Assembly (NCBI RefSeq): GCF_014697615.1
Contig: NZ_JACJSD010000001.1
Location: 372,001-436,000, forward strand
Reading direction: 5' to 3'
DNA length: 64,000 bases
Source: Nostoc sp. FACHB-280
Lineage (GTDB): Bacteria; Cyanobacteriota; Cyanobacteriia; Cyanobacteriales; Nostocaceae
Positions within the stretch are counted from its first letter, which is position 1. Each line of letters starts with the position of its first letter. Shown one piece after another: positions 17,848 through 25,866 of this stretch. A model generated the notes under the pieces. It was not told the origin of the DNA and searched no databases. It saw nothing but the letters and a program-made list of their open reading frames with translations. Both the position numbers and the translations under genes were made by a program.

Positions 17848-18938
17848 TTCCATTTGTAGATTTAAAGGCTCAGTATTTAAGCATTAAAGACGAAATTGAT
17901 ACTGCTGTTCTGAAAGTCTTGGAAAGCACACAGTTCGTCTTAGGTAACGAAGTCAAAGCATTAGAACAAGAATTTGCGGCATATTGCAATGCAGATTACG
18001 GTATTGCTGTCAATACAGGTACCAGTGCGCTACATTTAGCATTACTAGCAGCAGGCATTGGTGCTGGTGACGAAGTAATTACCGTACCTTTCACCTTCGT
18101 AGCAACCACGGCAGCCATTTGTTATACCGGCGCTACACCCGTTTTTGTCGATATCGATCCTGTTTCCTACACAATAGATGTCACCCAAATTGAAAAAGCC
18201 ATAACAGAACACACCAAAGCTATCTTGCCCGTACATTTGTACGGTCAACCAGCAGATATGGAGCCAATTTTGGATATTGCGCGTCGTCATGGTTTGGTGG
18301 TGATCGAAGATGCCGCCCAAGCTCACGGTGCTGAATACAAAGGACAAAGAGTAGGTAGTATTGGCGACATTGGTTGTTTTAGTTTCTATCCCGGAAAAAA
18401 CTTAGGGGCTTACGGCGAAGGAGGTATGGCAGTTACCAACAATTCCGAATATGCTCGGACTATGGGAATGCTGCGTGACTGGGGTCAAGAACGCAGATAT
18501 CACCATGTTCTCAAGGGTTATAACTATCGTATGGATGGTATCCAGGGAGCGATTTTAAGAGTTAAGTTGCGTTACATTGAAACCTGGACAGAAGCGAGGA
18601 GAAGCCACGCAGCATATTACAACCAACTCTTAGCAGAATCTGGTGTGAGCATACCCAAGGTAATGCCTTACAGCCGCCATGTTTACCATGTTTATGCAGT
18701 GCGATCGCCCCAAAGAGATGCTCTGCAACAAGGTCTGCAAGAAATGGAAATCCAAACAGGAATTCATTACCCCATTCCCGTCCATTTACAACCAGCATAT
18801 TCTGAATTGGGCTACAAAGCTGGAGATTTTCCCCACGCCGAAGCCGCAGCAAAAGAAGTGTTATCTCTGCCAATGTATGCCGAACTAACCACAGAGGCGC
18901 AAACTCAAGTTGCTAAGGCAATAATTAGCTTAACATAA
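17844..18938 (+). CDS. DegT/DnrJ/EryC1/StrS sugar aminotransferase, WlbE/WbpE-like
   Basis: I start at the ATG at 17844 (364 residues, MIPFVDLKAQY), which overlaps the previous stop as ATGA. An upstream in-frame ATG at 17709 would only extend the frame into the oxidoreductase gene. PLP-binding residues are visible: Asp156 in VIEDAAQAHG and catalytic Lys185 in FSFYPGKNLGAYGEGG. It transfers an amino group, usually from glutamate, to a 3-keto nucleotide sugar. With the oxidoreductase and acetyltransferase it forms a three-step 3-acetamido-sugar cassette. Confidence 0.93.
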   Translation: MIPFVDLKAQYLSIKDEIDTAVLKVLESTQFVLGNEVKALEQEFAAYCNADYGIAVNTGTSALHLALLAAGIGAGDEVITVPFTFVATTAAICYTGATPVFVDIDPVSYTIDVTQIEKAITEHTKAILPVHLYGQPADMEPILDIARRHGLVVIEDAAQAHGAEYKGQRVGSIGDIGCFSFYPGKNLGAYGEGGMAVTNNSEYARTMGMLRDWGQERRYHHVLKGYNYRMDGIQGAILRVKLRYIETWTEARRSHAAYYNQLLAESGVSIPKVMPYSRHVYHVYAVRSPQRDALQQGLQEMEIQTGIHYPIPVHLQPAYSELGYKAGDFPHAEAAAKEVLSLPMYAELTTEAQTQVAKAIISLT

Positions 18939-18950
18939 CCCAGAAATTCA

Positions 18951-19637
18951 ATGTCCGACCCAGGTACGATTAAGATAGCCAAAGCTGTCCACGGCTTACA
19001 AGCACAAAAGTTAGACCCTGACTTTGAAATTCAACTAGCAGAATATTTGCGTACTCAGTACGAACGACAATCATTAATCGAACTATATGCCAGGTTTGTG
19101 ACCAGTGATGGCGACTTTGATGGGTTGATGCGTCGGGCAATTTGGCGTGCTACAGCACGAAAATTCGGACATAACGTTCGTATTGGTAATGATGTAGGCT
19201 TTAAACACTTGGAAACCTTTGAGATTGGCAATCAAGTATTTATTGGTTCCCAAAGCTACATTCAAGGAAGATTCGATGGGTCTTGTATTATCGGTAATCA
19301 TGTTTGGATTGGCCCACAGAGTTACTTTGATGCCCGTAATTTAATTATTGAAGATTACGTCGGTTGGGGGCCAGGTGCCAAAGTACTAGGTTCAACACAC
19401 ACTGGCTTGCCAATTGACTTGCCGATTATTCAAACCGATTTAGAAATTAAACCTGTCAAAATAGAAACAGGAGCCGATATTGGGATGAATGCGGTTATTT
19501 TACCAGGTGTGACTATTGGCAAAAACAGCATTGTTGGTGCTGGAGCAGTTGTCACCAAGGATGTACCGCCATTTGCGATCGTGGCTGGAGTGCCTGCTAA
19601 ATTTTTACGCTGGCGAGAAGGATATGAACCAACATAA
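18951..19637 (+). CDS. Hexapeptide-repeat acyltransferase
   Basis: 228 codons. A helical N-terminal region of about 60 residues precedes left-handed beta-helix repeats (VRIGNDVGFKHLETFEIGNQ, CIIGNHVWIGPQSYFDARN). The end is DIGMNAVILPGVTIGKNSIV and VVAGVPAKFLRW. It belongs to the sugar O- or N-acetyltransferase group. It sits 12 bases after the aminotransferase gene and 8 before an epimerase gene. The donor is probably acetyl-CoA; the acceptor sugar is unknown. Confidence 0.88.
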   Translation: MSDPGTIKIAKAVHGLQAQKLDPDFEIQLAEYLRTQYERQSLIELYARFVTSDGDFDGLMRRAIWRATARKFGHNVRIGNDVGFKHLETFEIGNQVFIGSQSYIQGRFDGSCIIGNHVWIGPQSYFDARNLIIEDYVGWGPGAKVLGSTHTGLPIDLPIIQTDLEIKPVKIETGADIGMNAVILPGVTIGKNSIVGAGAVVTKDVPPFAIVAGVPAKFLRWREGYEPT

Positions 19638-19645
19638 GGAAGAAT

Positions 19646-20620
19646 ATGCAAAATAAACGAATTTTAATTACAGGTGGTGCAGGTTTAGTAGGCTCCCATA
19701 TTGCCGATTTACTAGTAGGCGAAGGAGTCTCAGAAATTATTATTCTAGATAATTTCACCCGTGGACAATTGAAAAACCTTGCTTGGGCAAAAGAACATGG
19801 CCCTTTGGTCATTGTAGAAGGTGATATCCGAGATCAAAAACTTCTGTATGAAGTTATGCAAGGTGTGGATATAGTTTTTCATCAGGCAGCAATCCGCATT
19901 ACCCAATGTGCTGAGGAACCACGGTTAGCGTTGGAAGTCCTGGCTGATGGCACTTTTAACGTTTTAGAAGCAGCAGTAAAAGCTGGAGTGAAAAAGGTAG
20001 TTGCGGCCTCATCAGCCTCAATATATGGAATGGCAGAGGAATTTCCCACAACTGAATCTCATCACCCTTATAATAACCGCACTCTCTATGGAGCCGCCAA
20101 GGTTTTCAACGAAGGCTTATTACGCAGCTTTTATGATATGTACGGGTTGGACTATGTAGCACTACGCTACTTTAACGTCTATGGGCCGCGGATGGATATT
20201 TACGGTGTATATACTGAAGTATTGATTCGCTGGATGGAGCGTATTATCAAAGGACAGCCACCACTGATTTTTGGTGATGGCAAACAAACAATGGATTTTG
20301 TATATATCGAAGACATTGCCAGAGCAAATATCTTGGCTGCCAAAGCCGATGTCACCGATGAAGTATTTAACATTGCTAGTAATGTAGAAACTAGCCTCAA
20401 TGACCTAGCCTATAGTTTGGCAAAGGTAATGAATTCAGATTTACAGCCAGAATACGGGCCAGAACGTAAAGTCAACCCCGTGTCTCGCCGACTGGCAGAT
20501 GTAAATAAAGCAAAACAATTACTGGGTTTCGAGGCACAGGTATCTCTGGAAGAGGGATTACATCGGTTAGTTAGTTGGTGGCGTGAACAAAAATTGGCAC
20601 AGGAAGCAAGCAATGTCTGA
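19646..20620 (+). CDS. NAD-dependent sugar epimerase/dehydratase (extended SDR)
   Basis: 324 codons with aaggaag 9 bases upstream. The NAD motif is GGAGLVG (10-16), the serine motif is ASSASIYG (121-128) and the catalytic pair is Tyr148/Lys152 in YGAAK. The sequence is nearest to UDP-glucose/UDP-GlcNAc 4-epimerases. The downstream aminotransferase start lies inside its end (eight-base overlap), so the two probably act in sequence on one nucleotide sugar. Confidence 0.9.
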   Translation: MQNKRILITGGAGLVGSHIADLLVGEGVSEIIILDNFTRGQLKNLAWAKEHGPLVIVEGDIRDQKLLYEVMQGVDIVFHQAAIRITQCAEEPRLALEVLADGTFNVLEAAVKAGVKKVVAASSASIYGMAEEFPTTESHHPYNNRTLYGAAKVFNEGLLRSFYDMYGLDYVALRYFNVYGPRMDIYGVYTEVLIRWMERIIKGQPPLIFGDGKQTMDFVYIEDIARANILAAKADVTDEVFNIASNVETSLNDLAYSLAKVMNSDLQPEYGPERKVNPVSRRLADVNKAKQLLGFEAQVSLEEGLHRLVSWWREQKLAQEASNV

Positions 20621-21827
20621 GAGAATGCAATCTATCCCCATCGCTAAACCCTGGATAGGTGAAGCTGAAGCTGAAGCAGCTAAACGAGCGATTATGTCTG
20701 GCTGGATCACACAGGGGCCAGAAGTCACTGCCTTTGAGCAAGAGTTTGCTGCCTATGTAGGAGGACAGTATGCTTGTGCAGTCTCCAACTGTACCACAGC
20801 ATTACACTTAGCACTCTTGGCTGTGGGTGTGCAGCCAGGGGATGAAGTGATTACCGTCAGCCATTCCTACATTGCCACAGCTAACAGCATTCGCTATTGC
20901 GGAGCAATACCAGTGTTTGTGGATATTGAACCACAGACATACAACATCAACCCGATTTTAATTGAGGATGCGATTAGCGATCGCACCCGTGCTATTCTCA
21001 TTGTCCATCAGATTGGGATGCCTTGCGACCTCAAAGCCATCTTAGATATTTCCCACCGCCACAATTTGCCAGTAATTGAAGATGCAGCTTGTGCGATCGG
21101 TAGCGAAATTCTCTGGAATGGGCAGTGGGAGAAGATTGGCAAGCCTCATGGTGATATCGCTTGTTTTTCTTTTCACCCCCGCAAAATCATCAGTACTGGT
21201 GATGGTGGAATGTTAACTACAAACAACACAGAGTGGGACAAGCAATTTCGCCTTTGGCGACAACATGGAATGAGCGTACCTGACACTGTGCGCCACGGTG
21301 CAAAACAGGTAATATTTGAGTCTTACCCAATGCTGGGCTATAACTACCGGATGACTGATATTCAAGCAGCAGTCGGGCGAGAACAGCTCAAACGCCTTCC
21401 AGAGATTGTGGAGCGTCGGCGCTATTTAGCACAACGATACCAGGAAATACTCGCAGATATTCCTGGACTGAAATTACCGTCAGAGCCAACTTGGACAAAA
21501 AGTAACTGGCAGAGTTATTGCGTTAGGTTGCCACAAAAATGTGACCAAAGACAAGTTATGCAAACAATGTTGGATGCTGGCATATCAACACGTCGGGGCA
21601 TTATGTGCGCCCACCGCGAACCAGCATATCAACAACATGAAACTTGGTTATGTGCCAATCCAAGAAAAGATTGCCAGTCTAGTCAAGGAAATTGCGATCG
21701 CCTTTTTGAAAGTGAGCAAGCACAAGACAATACTGTTCTCTTACCCTTATTTCACCAAATGACAGAACCAGAACAGGACTATGTTGTCAAAACGTTGAAA
21801 GTGGCTTGTCAAGACGCTAAAAATTAG
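20613..21827 (+). CDS. Second DegT/DnrJ/EryC1/StrS aminotransferase
   Basis: The ATG at 20613 (404 residues, MSERMQSIPIAKPWIG) has aggaag about 6 bases upstream and is preferred to an in-frame ATG at 20583. Asp157 (VIEDAACAIG) and Lys191 (FSFHPRKIISTGDGGM) mark the PLP site. The HPRK context resembles PseC/PglE/perosamine-synthase-type enzymes that aminate at C4. Near the C-terminus (about 350-375) is an unusual insert rich in Gln, Cys and Ser (NPRKDCQSSQGNCDR). It ends a run of six sugar-modifying genes. Confidence 0.92.
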   Translation: MSERMQSIPIAKPWIGEAEAEAAKRAIMSGWITQGPEVTAFEQEFAAYVGGQYACAVSNCTTALHLALLAVGVQPGDEVITVSHSYIATANSIRYCGAIPVFVDIEPQTYNINPILIEDAISDRTRAILIVHQIGMPCDLKAILDISHRHNLPVIEDAACAIGSEILWNGQWEKIGKPHGDIACFSFHPRKIISTGDGGMLTTNNTEWDKQFRLWRQHGMSVPDTVRHGAKQVIFESYPMLGYNYRMTDIQAAVGREQLKRLPEIVERRRYLAQRYQEILADIPGLKLPSEPTWTKSNWQSYCVRLPQKCDQRQVMQTMLDAGISTRRGIMCAHREPAYQQHETWLCANPRKDCQSSQGNCDRLFESEQAQDNTVLLPLFHQMTEPEQDYVVKTLKVACQDAKN

Positions 21828-21830
21828 CGT
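21814..21830 (+). terminator. Small hairpin overlapping an aminotransferase stop codon
   Basis: ACGCTAA and TTAGCGT form a perfect 7-bp stem with an AAA loop across the end of the gene, followed by tta but no long T tract. It could attenuate transcription into the 1266-codon gene. Confidence 0.3.
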
Positions 21831-21914
21831 TTACATACTTTCTAAGCAGGTTGTTAAAAATCAAATTTCTAGCGACTTACTTCAGTAATAAGACTTTAAT
21901 TATAAGAAATAGCT

Positions 21915-24900
21915 ATGACTGTATTATTTACCAATCAAGCCCCAAGCATCGGTAACGCGACTGATAATAGTCCCTATGAATTAGGGATGAAATTCCGCAG
22001 TGCCACAACAGGACAAATTACTGCGATTCGCTTTTGGAAAGCTCCCAGTGAGACAGGCACTCATATTGGCAGAATCTGGTCGGCTACAGGAATTTTGTTA
22101 GCCAGTGTTACCTTTACCAACGAAACTGCTTCTGGTTGGCAGCAACAGACCTTAAGTACACCACTTACTATTCAAGCTAATACAACTTATGTCGTCTCTG
22201 TAAACGTCAACGCTTATTATGTTGCCACTAATGATGAACTAGCCAACACTATAGTCAATGGTGATCTGAGTTCAGTTGCAGATGGTAGCAATGGCGTATT
22301 TAATGGAACTCCTGGCAATTTTCCCACTACCTCCTTTCGCAATACCAACTATTACCGTGACATTAACTTTGTGGCAGTTGCCCAACCCACCATTACCAAA
22401 CTCAGTGGTGATAATCAAACTGGTGCAGCTGGCGCTACCTTAGCTAATCAGTTAGTTGTCCAAGTTAAAGACAGTGCTGGAAATCCGCAATCTGGTGTGA
22501 CAGTGAACTTTGCTGTTACCAGTGGTGGCGGGTTGATTTCACCCACTAGTGCAGTCACTAATGGCAATGGACAAGCTAGTACTAGCCTAACTTTAGGGTC
22601 TGTAGCTGGAGCAACAAATAGTGTAACCGCCACAGCAAATGGAATTGGTAGCGTCACCTTCTCAGCTACTACTATTGCTTCTGGAAATACACAAACAGTT
22701 TTGACAACTCAAGTCCCAAGCATCGGTAACGCGACTGATAATAGTCCCTATGAATTAGGGATGAAATTCCGCAGCGCCACAACAGGACAAATTACTGCGA
22801 TTCGCTTTTGGAAAGCTCCCAGTGAGACAGGCACTCATATTGGCAGAATCTGGTCGGCTACAGGAACTTTGTTAGCCAGTGTTACCTTTACCAACGAAAC
22901 TGCTTCTGGTTGGCAGCAACAGACCTTAAGTACACCACTTACTGTTCAAGCTAATACAACTTATGTCGTCTCTGTAAACGTCAATGCTTATTATGTTGCC
23001 ACTAGTAGAGAATTAACTAATTCCATAGTTAATGGCAGCCTAAGTTCAGTTGCTGATGGTGGCAATGGTGTATTTGGTAATGCGGGTACTTTTCCCAGTA
23101 ATTCTTACAATAACACCAACTATTACCGTGACATTAACTTTGTGGCAGTTGCCCAACCCACTATTACCAAACTCAGTGGTGACAATCAAAATGGTGCAGC
23201 TGGCACTACCTTAGCGAATCAGTTAGTTGTCCAAGTTAAAGACAGTGCTGGGAATCTGCAATCTGGCGTGACAGTGAACTTTGCCGTTACCAGTGGTGGC
23301 GGATCTGTTTCACTCACCAGTGCAGTCACTAATGCCAATGGACAAGCAGGAACATACTTAACGTTAGGTTCTGTGCCTGGGGCGACATTGGGTGTAGTTA
23401 ATAAAGTAACTGCCACAGCAAGCGGAATTGGCAGTGTCACCTTCTCTGCCACAGCGATTCCTTCTGGCAATGCAGAAACAATTTTCACAAATCAAGTTCC
23501 AAATATTGATAATGCTACTGATAATAGTTCCTATGAACTAGGGATGAAATTCCGTAGTGCTAGAGGGGGACAGATTATCGCTATTCGTTTCTGGAAAGCT
23601 CCTAGTGAGACAGGAACTCATATTGGCAAAATCTGGTCAGCGACAGGAGAACTCTTAGGGAGTGCTACTTTTACCAGCGAGACTACTTCGGGTTGGCAAG
23701 AACAAGTATTCAATACACCTATTAAGATTGAGCCTGACATTGTATACGTTGTATCTGTAAACATCAACGCGTATTATGTAGCGACCACTAATGAACTAAG
23801 TGGCTCTATTATCAACAATGACTTAAGTTCGGTTGCAGATGGTAACAATGGAGTTTTTAGCGTGACTCCTAATACTTTCCCCACTAGTTCTTACCAAAAT
23901 AGTAACTATTACTGCGACATTGGTTTTGTTGTGGGCAGTACCTTTATCAAAGTAAGTGGAGACAATCAAGTTGGTGCGATTGGTGAAACTCTTCCTAACC
24001 CTTTGATTTTAAGAGTGGTTGATGCCCAAAACAATCCCCAGGCAGCAACCACTGTCAGTTTTAGTGTGACCAAGGGTGGAGGATCAGTCTCGCGCAGTAG
24101 TGTAGTTACTGATGCTAACGGCTATGCCAGTACTAACTTGACCCTAGGATCAGTTCCCACTGGCCCAGGAGGAGTAGTAGTAACTGCTACAGTACCAGGC
24201 ATTGGCAGCACCACATTTTCTGCCTCGGCTGCCCCAGCGAACCCCAACTCTATATATTTAGAAAATACGAATCCTGGCACAACTAACTGGAAATTGAGCA
24301 ACCGTGCTAGTGGCGAAATTGCAGGTTATGCCTCCGCCACCAGTGTGAATAAAGGTGAGTCTTTACCTATTAAGGTTTCTTTGTCACAAGCTGGGCAGTT
24401 CACCATAGATGTGTACCGTTTGGGTTACTATGGTGGTACAGGAGGCAGGCTAATGGCTAGTAGTGGAGTGCTTAATGGTACAACTCAACCAGCCCCTATC
24501 CCAGATCCTGTTACCCGTTTGATTGAGTGCAATTGGTCTACTTCCTATACTCTACCAGTAGGAGGTAATTGGACTAGTGGTCTTTATGTAGCAAAGTTGA
24601 CAGATAAAACAACTGGTAAACAGGCCCATGTGTGGTTTGTTGTGCGTGATGATAACAGCAATGCGGATATTCTCTTCCAAAGTGCCTGTAACACTGTTCA
24701 GGCATACAGCACAATGGGGTCATATAGTTTGTATGGTTTTAACAGTCTGAATGGTCAAAGGGCTTTCAAGGTTTCCTATGATCGTCCTTACTCACAAGCA
24801 AGTTCTCAGGAATCTTACGAAGCTGATACACCTCTGCGATGGGAATATAACATGGTGCGGTGGCTGGAATCTCAGGCTTACAATGTCACCTACACTGATA

Positions 24901-25715
24901 ATGTGCAGATCCACGTAAATGGGCAAAGTTTACTAAACCATAAGGTATTTTTGTCTGTGGGTCATGATGAATACTGGTCTAAAGAAATGCGTGATGCAGT
25001 TGAAGCTGCCCGTAGTGCCAGAATTAATCTGGGATTTTTCTCAGCCAATACTTGCTATTGGCGAGTACGCTTTGAAAATTCTACTTCTGCATCTGGGTCA
25101 GTGCGGCCTAATCGCGTTATGGCTTGTTACAAGCAAGATTGGTCACAAGATCCTGTAGCCCAGCAGCAGGGAGCATCAGCAGCCACTAATAAGTTTCGGA
25201 GTGTTCAAAACCAACGGCCAGAAAACGCTTTGTTAGGAGTTATGTATGGTGGCGATACCTTAAACATATACGGGGGTTATAACTTTGTTGTTAGCAACAG
25301 CAGTGATCCTTATTATGCAAACACAGGACTCCAGAATGGCGATCAACTGCCTCTGTTAGTAGGCTATGAATGGGATTTTATTGTTAACAATGGGTCTACT
25401 CCTGCTGGTTTAGTCATTTTATCTCAGTCCATAGTTGACCCATCTGAGAGCTTATCACCTAACTTCGATGAACCAGTCGAAGAAAGAGTATTACCTTCAA
25501 ATCAAGACTATACCAAATCTCATTCTGTTCGTTACACTGCCAGCAGTGGTGCTAAAGTCTTTGCTTCAGGAACTATTCAATGGGCTTGGGGGCTAGACAG
25601 TGATAATGTTACTCCAGCAAGGGAAGATATTCGTGTCCAGCAAATAACAGTTAATGTCTTAGCAGATATGGGAGCAATACCTCAAGCTCCCAACGCAAAT
25701 CTGATTGTTCCTTAA
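21915..25715 (+). CDS. Multidomain protein: three DUF4082/Ig-like units plus N,N-dimethylformamidase-like domain
   Basis: 1266 codons from ATG. Three units of about 258 residues each combine a DUF4082 domain (near 3-150, 262-408, 523-672; motif SPYELGMKFRSA, then SASGWQQQ-like sequence) with a bacterial Ig-like domain (STNLTLGSV... type). Residues ~780-1262 match the C-terminal region found in N,N-dimethylformamidase large subunits, with GHDEYWS at 1016-1022 and FFSANTCYWRVRF soon after. No signal peptide is evident, although such domains are usually extracellular. Units 1 and 2 are almost identical in DNA. It lies between sugar-modifying and glycosyltransferase genes, suggesting a matrix or surface role. 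Enzyme activity is unproven. Confidence 0.85.
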   Translation: MTVLFTNQAPSIGNATDNSPYELGMKFRSATTGQITAIRFWKAPSETGTHIGRIWSATGILLASVTFTNETASGWQQQTLSTPLTIQANTTYVVSVNVNAYYVATNDELANTIVNGDLSSVADGSNGVFNGTPGNFPTTSFRNTNYYRDINFVAVAQPTITKLSGDNQTGAAGATLANQLVVQVKDSAGNPQSGVTVNFAVTSGGGLISPTSAVTNGNGQASTSLTLGSVAGATNSVTATANGIGSVTFSATTIASGNTQTVLTTQVPSIGNATDNSPYELGMKFRSATTGQITAIRFWKAPSETGTHIGRIWSATGTLLASVTFTNETASGWQQQTLSTPLTVQANTTYVVSVNVNAYYVATSRELTNSIVNGSLSSVADGGNGVFGNAGTFPSNSYNNTNYYRDINFVAVAQPTITKLSGDNQNGAAGTTLANQLVVQVKDSAGNLQSGVTVNFAVTSGGGSVSLTSAVTNANGQAGTYLTLGSVPGATLGVVNKVTATASGIGSVTFSATAIPSGNAETIFTNQVPNIDNATDNSSYELGMKFRSARGGQIIAIRFWKAPSETGTHIGKIWSATGELLGSATFTSETTSGWQEQVFNTPIKIEPDIVYVVSVNINAYYVATTNELSGSIINNDLSSVADGNNGVFSVTPNTFPTSSYQNSNYYCDIGFVVGSTFIKVSGDNQVGAIGETLPNPLILRVVDAQNNPQAATTVSFSVTKGGGSVSRSSVVTDANGYASTNLTLGSVPTGPGGVVVTATVPGIGSTTFSASAAPANPNSIYLENTNPGTTNWKLSNRASGEIAGYASATSVNKGESLPIKVSLSQAGQFTIDVYRLGYYGGTGGRLMASSGVLNGTTQPAPIPDPVTRLIECNWSTSYTLPVGGNWTSGLYVAKLTDKTTGKQAHVWFVVRDDNSNADILFQSACNTVQAYSTMGSYSLYGFNSLNGQRAFKVSYDRPYSQASSQESYEADTPLRWEYNMVRWLESQAYNVTYTDNVQIHVNGQSLLNHKVFLSVGHDEYWSKEMRDAVEAARSARINLGFFSANTCYWRVRFENSTSASGSVRPNRVMACYKQDWSQDPVAQQQGASAATNKFRSVQNQRPENALLGVMYGGDTLNIYGGYNFVVSNSSDPYYANTGLQNGDQLPLLVGYEWDFIVNNGSTPAGLVILSQSIVDPSESLSPNFDEPVEERVLPSNQDYTKSHSVRYTASSGAKVFASGTIQWAWGLDSDNVTPAREDIRVQQITVNVLADMGAIPQAPNANLIVP
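21941..22230 (+). repeat. Near-identical 290-bp direct repeat, copy 1
   Basis: Pairs with 22715-23004 at an offset of 774 bases (258 codons), with about four differences seen by eye. It encodes the core of DUF4082 unit 1 of the 1266-residue protein. A third, diverged copy begins near 23498. Confidence 0.9.
22715..23004 (+). repeat. Near-identical 290-bp direct repeat, copy 2
   Basis: Second copy of the DUF4082-coding repeat (first at 21941-22230). The differences seen are t/c in agtgcc, t/c in ggaatt, a/g in actatt and c/t in cgctta. In-frame spacing means recombination between copies would remove or add exactly one unit without breaking the frame. Confidence 0.9.
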
Positions 25716-25764
25716 ATTATCTTAGCTCTATCTGGCAGTACAAAATGTGAGCTAAACCTTTGGA

Positions 25765-25791
25765 TAGAGACGTTGAAATACAACGTCTCTA
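25765..25791. repeat. Perfect palindromic repeat, 11-bp stem
   Basis: TAGAGACGTTG, loop AAATA, CAACGTCTCTA. This matches the interspersed gtagagacgtt-type palindrome frequent between cyanobacterial genes. It is followed by A residues on this strand, not T, so it is not a standard terminator for the upstream gene. Confidence 0.75.
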
Positions 25792-25866
25792 AAAAATATA
25801 AATTTAAGATTATTTTCTTAAATAAGTATTAAAACTTATGGGCAAAAACTGTGTGTGTGATTTGAT

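Noticed and set aside
25765-25791. Rho-independent terminator after the 1266-codon gene
   Set aside because: The hairpin is perfect, but it is followed by A residues, not T, on the coding strand. It matches a common interspersed palindrome instead.
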